The notes under the pieces: generated by a model
Told to the model about the DNA's origin: nothing
Seen by the model: only the letters and a program-made list of their open reading frames with translations
The model's database searches: none
Program-made: the position numbers and the translations under genes
Assembly (NCBI GenBank): GCA_002917075.1
Contig: NTMA01000066.1
Location: 62,001 to 126,000, forward strand
DNA: 64,000 bases
Source of the DNA: Hawksworthiomyces lignivorus
Taxonomy: Eukaryota; Ascomycota; Sordariomycetes; Ophiostomatales; Ophiostomataceae
Reading direction: 5' to 3'
Shown here: piece after piece, positions 1 through 10,749 of the stretch
Layout: every line of letters starts with the position of its first letter
Numbering within the stretch: the stretch's first letter is position 1

Positions 1-1129
1 CGCAGAAAATCGACCCCCCGACGGCACAATTTCTAGAGACATTTCAATGGCCGCCGGAGAGATTTGCCGACCATTCAGCATCACGGCCCCTGTCACTACG
101 GCACCGGATACCGAAGCATGGTCTTAATGAGGAAGAAAGCTCTATCCGCTTCCTTGAGTCATTTTGGCCAACCCATCCGCAGAATTCACATGTCCTTGTC
201 CTTTCTCCGCAAGTCGAGCTGTCGCCTGAGTTTTTCCATTGTACGATTAAGCGTTGTGACTATTTTTTATGTCTTCGGTTATATTCCTTTCTAACTTTCT
301 AATCTGCTCAGATACCAAATACGCTCTTCTTGAGTACCGGTACTCACATCCTGCTGTGCTACAAGAGTGGGACAAGCGTCTTTTTGGGATAAGCTTGGAT
401 CTGCCGCCAACTAGCCTAGACGGGGTTACAAAATTTTCTCCACCGTCGTCTTCAACGAAGAAATCGGGCAACGCAGACTACAACTCACCGAATGGCCTGA
501 ATAGCGGCGCCGATAGGAATGCTGGTGAACCAACCTCGTTTTTGTGGCAGGCCCCAAACAGTAACGCCATTCTCTTTCTTAGCGAGCACTGGATGGAATT
601 ACATCGGTTTGTGACTCAGCTACTTGCGATACAACATGCGGCAGGCACGACACAGCAACAAAAGCAATTCATTGCCCAGAAACGTATTACCAAAAAATTT
701 CCCTCGTGGCTGGAGTATGCTCTGCAGCTTTGCAGAGTACGTGGGTTCTGGACGTTATATCCAAGTGTAACGACAGCTAGTTCGTTAGCGACGATCCACA
801 ACGAATTGTACAGGCCGCCGGAGGAGTATGAGAAGGACATTCTTGATGGCGAAGCTTCCTCATCAAACGCAAGAGACTATACTGAGGAAGACGAGGAAAT
901 TCGGCTCAGATCCAAGCCATTGCTAGAGACGCTACCACACGGGGGTGGCCTGGCACCTTTCTCTAACCTTCCACTTTTGACGTGGGATGGGAAACAAGTG
1001 AGTTTAGATACAATCAACAAACAGACCGTCGAACAAGCGACAGATTTTCGGCTCGTGGTCGGTGGCTGTAGTGAAGAGATGCTTGATGCGCTCTTACCTG
1101 AGACGCTATTTTGTAATGAAGAAGAATAA
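1..1129 (+). CDS. Glycosyltransferase family 2-like protein, C-terminal part (5' end outside window)
   Basis: Partial gene; the reading frame is already open at base 3. Exon 3-240 joins exon 312-1129 across a 71-nt GT-AG intron (241-311, CTAAC branch site), giving 351 codons of C-terminal sequence and a stop at 1127-1129. Recognisable stretches are VLVLSPQVELSPEFFHYTKY (spanning the splice), FLWQAPNSNAILFLSEHW and PSWLEYALQLCRVRGFWTLYP. These match my memory of a conserved fungal family annotated as glycosyltransferase 2-like, but no database was consulted. The nucleotide-sugar-binding part would lie upstream of the window, so activity cannot be judged. An acidic, low-complexity segment lies around 840-900. 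The downstream gene is convergent. The frame and splice are firm; the family name is less so. Confidence 0.6.
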
Positions 1130-1680
1130 AATGATAAGACTTGGTGTAATTTTACGCAAGTATAACACTAGAATAGCAATAATAAATCTGGACGTGCGGT
1201 TTGATTATGGCGAGGGTAGAAACCGTATTGTTCAATGATGTCTCACATGATATGCTATAACATAAATTATAGACAGAAGCAAGTGGTCATAATGATCGTG
1301 GTAATGATGCAAACATGCGCGATCAACAAGAGTCCAAAACAATTGTCGTTTTCTCTGGTTGTCAAATGCTCAACCACTGCCTACACCCTTGGTTTCGCCT
1401 AACGTGTTAACAACAAGGAGCGTAACACAGGAACCAAGGATACAAAGGGCGACTATTGCCATGATCTACCAAGAATAACAGTGAGCAGGAGTTCTTTCTT
1501 TTTTTTTCTTTTTGTTTCACGCAGCAAGAGCTTAAGAAAAGGTTGCAATCCTATCGGCTTTCAACGTACCGACTGAGTCTTCCATCCCGTTTGGACAATG
1601 GCGGACCGGCGGCTATACTTGTTGACGGTTTCTTGAAGATCAGAAAAGGACATCAGATTTAAATGGAGGAAATGAAGGAA
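1130..1680. other. Convergent intergenic region
   Basis: This stretch lies between the 3' ends of the glycosyltransferase-like gene (+) and the DUF202 gene (-). A T-rich tract lies near 1495-1520. No ORF or RNA gene was recognised; it most likely holds two 3' UTRs. Confidence 0.6.
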
Positions 1681-2476
1681 CTAACTGATGTAATTGGCCA
1701 CACCAACAAACAGTGTCAGGAGTGAGAGAAGCCAGAATATGATGCCCATAGGGCGGGCCATTCGAAGCTCAAGTGGTGAGGGCTCGTTCTTGAGGTGAAA
1801 GGAGAGTACGATGGCCACAGCTACAACGGCCATGGTTACTGCAAGGCGTAGATAGGAAAGGAAGGCTAGAGGCTCGTCAGCAACCAAGAAACATACCATT
1901 AAGGGACTGGATATGATGACTTCTTTCATTAGCTAAGCCATCTCGCGCCTAGTTCGTTCCTGTTAGCCACAGACGCAGATATAGGACCCAGAAGAAAGAA
2001 ATAAAAGTGTACGCACGTCGCTACTAGAGTTTTCGAAAACCAATGGTCCAAATAATGGCCATATCCAGAAAGCTGCTTCACCGGCATAGCCATGTCTATG
2101 AGAATTCGTTGACATGTCAGAAGAAGACATATAGCAAGAGCGACAGGTAATCTTCTCGATTCTAGACGTACGACCCTAGTTCACCGATCTCAACAGGTTT
2201 TCGCAGGGCTGCTAACGGTGCCAAGCAGAAGTTGCATAAGGCATCGGAGTTATCTTCTATGTCATGATTCTCGCTCGCGTTAAACACAGTGCGCTGCTCG
2301 TCGTTGTATATAGAACTGTCCGAATTTTCTCCTGCACCTTCTTCTTCATCGGCGTGGGCCGCTGCTGTGTTAGTCCCATACCACTGCGGCCACTGGCGAT
2401 GTTCGTGATGATGATGTTGCAAATGTTGATGAGAGTGTGTATGTCGGGAACGAACGCGGGGCATTTCTAGTGGCAT
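1681..2476 (-). CDS. DUF202 (YidH-type) small membrane protein, histidine-rich N-terminus
   Basis: Four exons on the minus strand (2476-2172, 2095-2017, 1948-1921, 1865-1681) give 198 aa. The first ~100 residues are hydrophilic and His-rich (HTHSHQHLQHHHHEH), then acidic. The DUF202 core follows: WPLFGPLVFENSSSDARD, LANERTFLSYLRLAVT and a membrane segment, then RPMGIIFWLLSLLTLFVGVA near the C-terminus. Both hydrophobic segments are clear. DUF202 proteins are small integral membrane proteins of poorly known function, and related domains occur in fungal vacuolar membrane proteins. The His-rich head could bind metal, but that is inference. The third intron (1920-1866) has a weak GTCATC donor; an alternative GTATGT donor at 1896 keeps the frame and adds eight residues. 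The gene is divergent from the MATE transporter. Confidence 0.8.
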
Positions 2477-3755
2477 GGTTAGATGTCTATTTCTCCTGCA
2501 TTAAAAAGCCGGAGCTGTAAGCAGTGATTTGAATTCTAGAATTGAATATGGTGTTCCGAATTGAGCCACCTTTTATTCGCCAGCGGATATGGAGAATGAA
2601 CACAAAAACAAAGCTCATCAAGATGGCGCCCAATGACGGCATTTGGAGAATGGAAACGATCATAGCCAGCCTTGCTGGCAACCAGTAGAAAGCGAGAAAT
2701 TAAGGAACTACATTTGCACGTAAAATGCCTGATTGGCCTGTATTATGATATTACAATCGCTGTTAAGTTTAGCCACTCACGTGATACAAGTCATGAGAGC
2801 CGCTCGCAAACTTGCGCCGCTCTTTTAATAGACCAGTCCGAAACATGAGAATAGGTTAAATCTCCACGCCGGCAGCGACAAGACCAGCACATAAAAAAGT
2901 TGTATACCGAAACACGTCTCTTGCGGTAACTCTAGCATTGCTTCCGAGTGAAAGATTTACCCTATTGTGTTTTGTTTAGCTGCAAACCCGCTTTAATCCC
3001 TAGCGTTCGTACTATTTTACCATTTAGAGCAATCAAGTCCGGTGAAACTTTCTTGCTATGACCCATTCGGCGAAGACAGCGCTCTATTAGTGGCTAGATA
3101 CAATAGTCCAAGCCATCAACCTGGAGTCAGCAATAGGATATATCCTCTAAAGTCTTTGAAGAGCTACATGACTATGGTCAATTGCTACAACTCTGAGTAC
3201 TGCACTAAATGGGACGAATATCCCATAGATTGATCAGCAGGGCCATGAGTAAACGCTGTAACCTGTGCTTTGCTGCCTGTTAGTATCTTCTCCGAATCTT
3301 ATGTGTCTAGCGAGAAATAGAAATACCTCAAGAGATTATTGCCGCTATGCTAATCCCGCTCTTCTGCTCCTTAATGCCTCGCTTATCTCTTGTCACACCC
3401 TTCGTCTTGACTCTAGTGGAGCTCTCCAGTCGCACTCCGCTTCCTGAATCTCAAGTACAACTTCAGCTATCAACTATCTCTAGTAACGCTCTTCTCCTAC
3501 TCTTCTGTTCTTTTTGGTTGCCACTCGTGTTATGTGTCGGAAGATCGATTTTTTTTTCTTCAAGGAGAAGAGAAAGTACAGACCTGAGAAGAGAAAAGAC
3601 TAGAGCAGTTTTTAAAAAGACATTAACAAAAAAAAGTACTGAAGAACATCCTGTTCTTCCATTTCTCATTATTCTCTTGTACCTGTCCTATTTTCTCACC
3701 TGTCGACATTTTCATATTTCCTCTCTCAACAAAGAGCACCTAACGCCAGCCTGAA
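2477..3755. promoter_or_regulatory. Divergent promoter region, DUF202 gene and MATE gene
   Basis: About 1.3 kb separates two divergent start codons. The last ~450 bases before the MATE ATG (3290-3755) are strongly pyrimidine-rich on the plus strand, resembling fungal core promoters and 5' leaders. A 64-codon ORF at 2487-2681 (-) contains a hydrophobic run but has no recognisable family and sits in the DUF202 leader. It was not called as a gene. Confidence 0.55.
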
Positions 3756-6102
3756 ATGGCTCCCAGTCGGTCTATTCCCACTGCCTCTGCGCAATCAAGC
3801 ACACGTCGTGAGTCTTTCGCAGAACTGGCATCGTCATTTGTTGCATCTTTGGTAGACCCATCACCATTAGCTCAAGAGGTTGTTTCTCGCGATGTTGCAC
3901 AGCTATCTCAGTACGAATTAGCTGCCGAAGAGAGCGCTGCTGCTATTTCAACTAGTGCCTCATATACTGGATCTGCAGTCATCATTGACTCGGATGGTAA
4001 TGGAGGTGTGATTTCCGACTCTGATGGCATCGGAGACGGCGCGCCATACTTGTACCGCCGTCCCAGCGGCATTGCGTATGGCAATTCGCGACCGGCTCTA
4101 GGCGTAGCACTTATCGAAGGGCCACCCTTGAGCAAAGCGGAATTGGAGCGGTCACGAGATGCTGAACGCAGCTTACTGCGCGATAATCATCTTTTACCGC
4201 CCAAACATGCAGCTCAAGAAGAAGTTTCTGGGCTATCACTACTTCCCACTACTTCAGCAGTTCTACGAAGCTCGGATCGAGGCTTATTTCACCGCATTTA
4301 TAAGCGTATTTTCAGCACTAAGGTTCCGCGGAGTGAGGCCGACGAAGAGCAGCAACAGCAACTGGGCATTGACGGGATATCTGCTCCCTCAGCCGTCGTG
4401 ACTGAGTCGACAGAACGAACAGCCTTGCTCACACCACCGTCTTTGATTTCAGAGCCAGCGTCGGCACCGCGACTATCAGACACTGAGCATGATCACAGTT
4501 TAGACGAACAATGGGAAGCCGCAGTAGCAGCCGGCCAGATTCACACCACATGGCAACGAGAAGCCAAGACTATAGCTGTGTACTCACAGTCGCTTATTAT
4601 AACTTTTTTGCTCCAGTATTCCATTAATATCACAGGAGTCTTTGCTGTTGGTCACATTGGCAAGGCTGAGCTAGGTGCTGTTAGTTGTATGTGTCTCATT
4701 CTGTTATTCCTTCTTGAACATGAGTCTCCGTCATGTCCAACTAACATGGATAGTGGCTACTATGACGGCAAGCATCACCTTTTACGCCCCGTGCCAGGGC
4801 CTAGCGACATGCTTAGACACTCTTTGTGCTCAAGCATATGGCTCTGGCCACAAAACATTGGTTGGCCTGCAACTACAGCGCATGTGCTGTTTCCTGTTGC
4901 TGCTCTGCGTACCGCTGGCGGCCACCTGGCTATATTCTGAACAAATTTTAGCGAATTTGGTCCCCGAGCGCGAGACTGCTGCCCTGGCCGGACTGTACCT
5001 GCGGGTTCTGGTCGTCAGCATGCCGGCCAGCGCTGTGTTTGAGTGTTCAAAGCGGTATATGCAGGCACAAGGCCTATTCACAGCTAATACATATGTGCTA
5101 CTAATTGCGGCACCATTCAACATTCTACTCAATTGGCTCCTTGTCTGGCATTTAGAGCTGGGTTTTGTGGGTGCCCCGATTAGCGCTGCTGTTACTCAGT
5201 GGATGATGCCTTTCCTTCTTCTCCTTTACGTGTATTTCGTGGATGGCTCGGAGTGCTGGGGTGGATTTTCTAAGCGTGTTTTCTCAAACTGGGGTCCAAT
5301 GGTGAAGCTAGCTCTTCCTGGCATGATCATGATCGAGGCTGAATTCTTCGCCTTTGAGATCCTGACGCTGGCTGCCGGCCGATTTGGCACCACAGAACTC
5401 GCAGCACAGAGTATTCTTGTCACTCTCACATCTACAACCTATCAAATTCCATTCCCTATGTCCATTGCCGCATCAACCCGCGTGGCCAATCTCATCGGTG
5501 CTAAGCTTCCCGAAGCCGCCAAGACGTGCGCTAAGGTGGTCAGTTACAATCCTTCTCTTCTTCTTATCTTGTCTTGCCCAGCGTACTAACTCGGATCTAG
5601 GCAACGGTTGCTGGGTTTTTGATTGGCACGTTCAATCTCATTATGGTTGCTGCATTCCGCTATCAAATCCCAATGCTTTTTACCAACGATCCCGATGTTA
5701 TTGAATTAGTCGCCCGAGCTACTCCTATCTGCGCATTCATGCAAGTCTTTGACGGCTTGTCTGCAGTGGCCAGTGCTCTGTTGCGCGGTGTCGGTCGTCA
5801 AGAAATTGGTAGCTATGCTAATTTGGCAGCGTATTACATTGTGGCTCTGCCTATCTCCTTCGGCACCGCCTTTGGCTTGGACTGGAAACTCCCTGGCCTT
5901 TGGGCGGGTGTGACCGTCGGACTCTTCTTGTACGTTTCTGTTCACCTTCGTTATTTACCCCTCTTTCATTCTATACCGGCTGTCACTTAGAAACGCTGTT
6001 CTAACACTATGCAGGGTCTCCATAGCTGAATTCTGGTATCTCCACGAATACAATTGGGATCTTGCAGTAGAGGAGGCTGCAGAGCGGAATGCATCTGGCT
6101 AG
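3756..6102 (+). CDS. MATE family efflux transporter
   Basis: Four exons (3756-4686, 4754-5538, 5601-5929, 6015-6102) give 710 aa. Introns are GT-AG of 67, 62 and 85 nt; the second has a perfect TACTAAC branch site. The first ~265 residues are hydrophilic, Ser/Ala/acidic-rich and probably cytosolic. The MATE domain then begins (TIAVYSQSLIITFLLQYSIN) with family hallmarks: CQGLATCLDTLCAQAYGSG in the first repeat, then many hydrophobic segments and RVANLIGAKLPEAAKT in the second repeat. MATE proteins export cationic organic compounds using H+ or Na+ gradients and occur on fungal plasma or vacuolar membranes. The substrate cannot be predicted. The chosen ATG follows a pyrimidine-rich leader and is the first in the open frame. 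Confidence 0.92.
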
Positions 6103-6877
6103 ACATGTCTTGGTTACCAACCTCCGGGAAGAGAGGGGACGTATTTTGTTTCTTTCCTTCTTTGGTGCGTAACGGACTGGAGCTTTATTTTTCATCAATT
6201 CGTTTTGTGCATTATTTATGAGACGGTTCTATTCTCGTCGCGATGTCTGCGTGTTCATTTTGGGAATTTTTATTGTACTATCCGTAAATTCTTGCGTCTC
6301 ACATGTGATAATAGGTGGTGACTTTATTTTGTGTTAGCTCCTGTCGCTTCTTATTGGCCCACAGACCTCACTCTTGACAATGGGTATATTGCCTTTTGTC
6401 ACATGCTCCAGTTTCCTGTTATAAGCACACCGTCTCATATGCACATACAAGACAATTGTTGCACAAACACTTATGTACTCTAGTCCTACCGCCCTAGCTC
6501 TAGATACGAGCCCCAGGATCCCCACTGTAGCTTGCCCCGCCATGAACCCAAGCAGCCAGACAGGCAGGCTAACATCTCTTTGGCGCTGGCTGGCTTATGC
6601 TCTCTTGCGCAAAACCCGTCTTCATCAGCCAGCTGTTGTTCTTCAGGCAGTCTTGAAACAGCCCCGCCGAAAAGCCTCAAACAACTTCTCTATATATGAT
6701 CTTCTCCTTTCTCTCATCCACGCCGCATCCTGCCTTCCCCTGCCTTTATCACTTTATTCCGCCATCAACCCATTGTTTCCTTCAACCATTCTGTTATTCT
6801 ATGTTATTCATTCCTCGTCTCGCCTGCCTACCACGTTTCTCTCAATAGCATCGCTTCTTTCTTTCAATGTTGCTAAA
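6103..6877 (+). promoter_or_regulatory. MATE 3' UTR and SEC1 promoter/leader
   Basis: The two flanking genes are tandem on the plus strand. The last ~230 bases before the SEC1 ATG (from about 6640) are rich in C and T, with TTCTC/CCTTC runs and few purines. No gene was recognised here. Confidence 0.5.
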
Positions 6878-9526
6878 ATGGGCCTCTCCATCATCCAAGA
6901 ACAGCAACAAAGTACGCACTATTTCGTTCGAGATTTCTGGAGTTTTTGCATCGACTAACTCTCTTTGTGCAGCTATAATAGACACGATCAAGAACATAAC
7001 ACGAGGCGATGTGAGACCTACTCTCCCCAAACTGAATAACTTCTCTTCCATCCTCTCCCGCCCCTCTTATCTCCCACTTGCCAACGCAAAATCCTTTGGA
7101 AGAAAGTAAAATCGAGTTTTTGCTGACATGCATTTCGTCATTCCTCATGCATAGTGGAAGGTTTTGGTGCTGGACGAAGCGACAAAGAAAATCGTTGATA
7201 ATGTAGTCAAGGAAGATGATATCCTGAATCAGAATGTCGCTAGTATGTTCCTGCGGTGGAAAGGAATACCAAAGCCAAGGATGCATAGGATTGATATTTG
7301 GTGTGATGGGGGGTAGCAGGTTGCTAACATCAATCAATTTTCAAGATATCGAGTGCATTGAGGAGCGCCGGGAGATGAACCCTACCATGGACGCCATCTA
7401 CATCCTCTCACCCCAGCCGCATATCGTTGAGTGCTTTCTAGCTGATCTCGAGCGCAAACGCTATCGGCGCTCTTATTTGGTGTGGACAGCCGTCTTGAAT
7501 AACAAGCTGCAACAACAAATCGATTCGGCACCGTCAGCAAGACAGCTTATTGCGGGATTTGAGACTCTCTCTATTGATTTTTTCCCGCGCGAGTCGCATC
7601 TCGTCACTTTCCGCGACCCTTGGAGTTTCCCTATTCTCTACCACCCCGAATGTAACGACATGGTCCGACTACATATGGAGATTCTGGCTCAAAAGGTAAG
7701 CAGCTAGGATCGGATGTTCGCGTTGAGCGCAAGCCGAACGGAAAACTAACGAGGCTGACAACTTCCCGCAGATAGCTAGTGTATGTATCACGTCAGGAGA
7801 ATATCCAAGGGTGCGATACTACCGGCCCAGAAATGCAACACACGAGGCCAGCGTGTTATGTACCCACCTCGCACGTTTTGTGCAAGAACAGCTAGACGAC
7901 TATGCTCGCTGGAATCGCGACTTTCCTCCTCCATCTTCACGGCCACAGAGCGTTTTGGTTATTACGGACCGGTCGATGGATTTAATGGCACCTCTTGTCC
8001 ACGAATTTACATATCAAGCTATGGCACACGATCTACTCCCTATTAGAGAAGGAGATAAGACAACGTTTCATATGACTGTAAATGAGGGCGAAGCCAATGC
8101 TGAGGAAAAAGATATGGAGTTGCATGAGAAGGACACAGTCTGGGTCGACAACCGTCATCGCCACATGAAAGATACCATTGACAAACTGATGGGAGACTTC
8201 CAAAAGTTTCTGGATCAGAACCCTCATTTCACCAACGAGGGTGATGCAACAAGTCTGAACGCAATTAAAGATATGTTGGCAGGCTTGCCGCAGTTCCAGG
8301 AGATGAAAGAGGCTTACTCATTGCATCTCACCATGGCCCAGGATTGTATGAACAAATTTCAAAATCATAAATTGCCAGATGTCGCATCAGCAGAGCAGAC
8401 GCTGGCCACGGGGTTAGATGAAGACTATCGAAAGCCGCGCAACATCTTGGACCAGATAGTACGCTTGCTAGACGACGAAGCTATTATCAAAGAAGATCGT
8501 CTCCGGCTCATCATGTTATACGTTCTTTACCGAAACGGTGTCATATCCGAAGACGTTAATCGCCTGTTGGCGCATTCCGGTTTGCCATCCAACCTTTTTG
8601 ATACAATTGTGAACCTGGAGTTGCTTGGAGGCCGTCCGATCCGCGGCCTCAAGGAAGCTGTTCAGGCACCACAGCCACTCTTTCCCGTTGATGCAAAAGC
8701 CCAGGCCCAAAATAGTGATGACGAAGAGTATGCGTTATCTCGGTTTCAACCTGCCTTACGCACTTTGCTGGAAAATCTGTGCCGGGGTCAGCTGGATCAA
8801 CTAGTCTTCCCTTACGTCAACCCGCCGGTCGACCCCAACGAAGATGCGCTCATAGCCCAAGGCTCGCTGCGTGCCGCCAAACCAAGTTGGGCTGGCGCGA
8901 ATCGCCGTGTTCCGGACAACCGGCAGCGCATCTTTGTATACGTTGCAGGCGGTGCAACATTCTCTGAGGCACGGGCGTGCTATGAAGCGTCGGCGAAGCA
9001 CAGCCGAGATATTGTGCTCGCCACAAGCCATATGCTGACGCCACATTTGTTTCTGCGACAAGTTGGAGATTTATCTGCAAACCATCGACAGCTGGATATT
9101 CCGTTGGCGCGCCCAAAGCCCAAGCCGCCCGCGCATCTATTTGAGCGAGAAACACCGACACCAACACCGCCAGTGCCACAAGCAACAACAGTCGCCGCCA
9201 CAACCAGTGCAACAGTTCGTAAGGCGGTACCAAATGCAGGTTCTGGGCGTGTTTCGCGGCCACCCCTAGGCGGCAGCAGTGTTGGTATCCCAAGCGGACC
9301 ACGGCCACCCACGAAGCAACTGGGCCAGATGACGCTAAGTAGCAGCAGCAATGGACGAGGTGGGAGCAATCCCAGTACTAGTGGAAGCATAAGCAGCTAC
9401 AATTCACCTCCGCCGCCACCGACAACTAGCGGGAGCGGAGCAGGGGATTATCATACTGACGGGAAGTTGCATAGAGATAAGGATAAGGACAAAAAGAAAC
9501 GAAATATCTTTGGTTTGAAGAAATGA
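6878..9526 (+). CDS. SEC1: Sec1/Munc18 family protein, SNARE regulator of exocytosis
   Basis: Five exons (6878-6911, 6973-7010, 7155-7242, 7346-7695, 7772-9526) encode 754 aa. The start is MGLSIIQEQQQ, and the N-terminus IIDTIKNITRGDWKVLVLDE is diagnostic of Sec1/Munc18 proteins. Other family signatures are RREMNPTMDAIYILSPQP, SVLVITDRSMDLMAPLVHEF (domain 2 entry) and RLRLIMLYVLYRNG (domain 3). Such proteins clasp syntaxin-type SNAREs and assist vesicle fusion at the plasma membrane. The last ~140 residues are a Pro/Ser/Thr/Gly-rich tail ending in a basic KDKDKKKRNIFGLKK. A lysine-rich tail is compatible with fungal Sec1. The very short first exons (34, 38 and 88 nt) explain why the N-terminus is easily missed by ORF-based annotation. 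The exact paralogue (Sec1 rather than Vps45 or Sly1) rests on overall resemblance. Confidence 0.92.
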
Positions 9527-10749
9527 AGCCTAGATAATAATTAATAAAATGCTAGTAACAGTATGTATTCATTGTATTATGCATTCAAATGACTCATCAG
9601 GTTCGCAATGTATGGTTAGAAGTAAAATTCAGCCCGCTAGTATATATATATATTTTAAATATCCTGTTGTTAGTTTCTCTTCCTAGCTTTTACCTTGCCT
9701 AGGGTTTTGTGTACCTAGGAAATAATGTTCGCTCCATATGTGTATGAATCTTCAAAAACAAGTGGTGGGCTAAGTTACAGGTCTGAAAAGGGTCACCTCT
9801 TTTGTGTTATGGGATACATTTGTGAATCCTTCACAATGGAGTATAGCCAATTAGTACTTTCAAACGAAGCTCTTAATTTTGTCGATCCAGACTTCCGTAA
9901 CTAAGCAAGTCAATGAAGATTCCCAGAGCCGTGATCCATATATCTCCACTCCTTCCGTTTGTTTTTGCTCCCTATATTTTAGTTTTACCTTGCTGCCATC
10001 CCTCCCCCCCTTGTTATATGGATTTTTTCTTGTCCTGCTCGCCATAACCTTCTGATGGCAAGATATCAGATAGAAACGCCACAAAAGCAAAACGAATCAA
10101 AGAAATCGCTATTTCCAGCCCCTAACTCACAAATGCTATGGTTTTGTATGCTTTGTATGCTGCTAAAATGACACATAGCCCCCTCTACATAATAAGAACA
10201 AGTGTAGGAGGCCATATCGTACAGAACGTATGTGATCAAATACCGAGTAAAAGGTCACCCTGTGGAATATTGTGTCACAAATGGATGATCCAAGAGAGTA
10301 AGTAGACAAGATGCGATGACTTGGCAAACAGTGCCCCCGAAAAGCCGAATAACCAAGGTAGGACGAAATTGCTCAGAGAAGGTAAATTCTAGATGTCGGA
10401 TGTTATGGAAAGATGCTGATGCCGCGACACAACAAAAATGAAGTCGCCTTTCGATTCGAGCAAAGGCATTGAAGAAAAATGACTCTTTGTCGAGATAACA
10501 ACTTCGTCTTTACAGACGAAAGAGCCAGTTTCTGCGAAAATGTCAAGATCGCCTTTTATAAAGCGCGAAGTAAACTGTACACTATAGAGGCAACTGGAAA
10601 CTTTGTTTGCTCTAATTGTTGAAAATCCAAGCTGTACTAGAAAGCCAAAAATTTGCTTAAGGATGTATAGTTGATCAAGATCACAAGTTTTCAAGTAATG
10701 TTCTAATCATGAGATTCCAAGCAGAGGCGCTGCTGTCAATTTCTTATTT
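9527..10749. other. Convergent intergenic region, SEC1 and Zn2Cys6 gene
   Basis: About 1.2 kb lies between two converging 3' ends. It has a short TA repeat near 9640-9655 and otherwise mixed, AT-rich sequence. The small ORFs here (for example 10389-10694, -) show no recognisable similarity and were not called. It probably contains both 3' UTRs. Confidence 0.55.

Noticed and set aside
2487..2681. 64-codon minus-strand ORF with a hydrophobic run next to the DUF202 gene
   Set aside because: No family resemblance and no conserved motif; it lies in the probable 5' leader.
8850..9390. Overlapping minus-strand ORFs of 136 and 152 codons within SEC1
   Set aside because: Opposite-strand shadows of a well-supported coding exon, with low-complexity residues.
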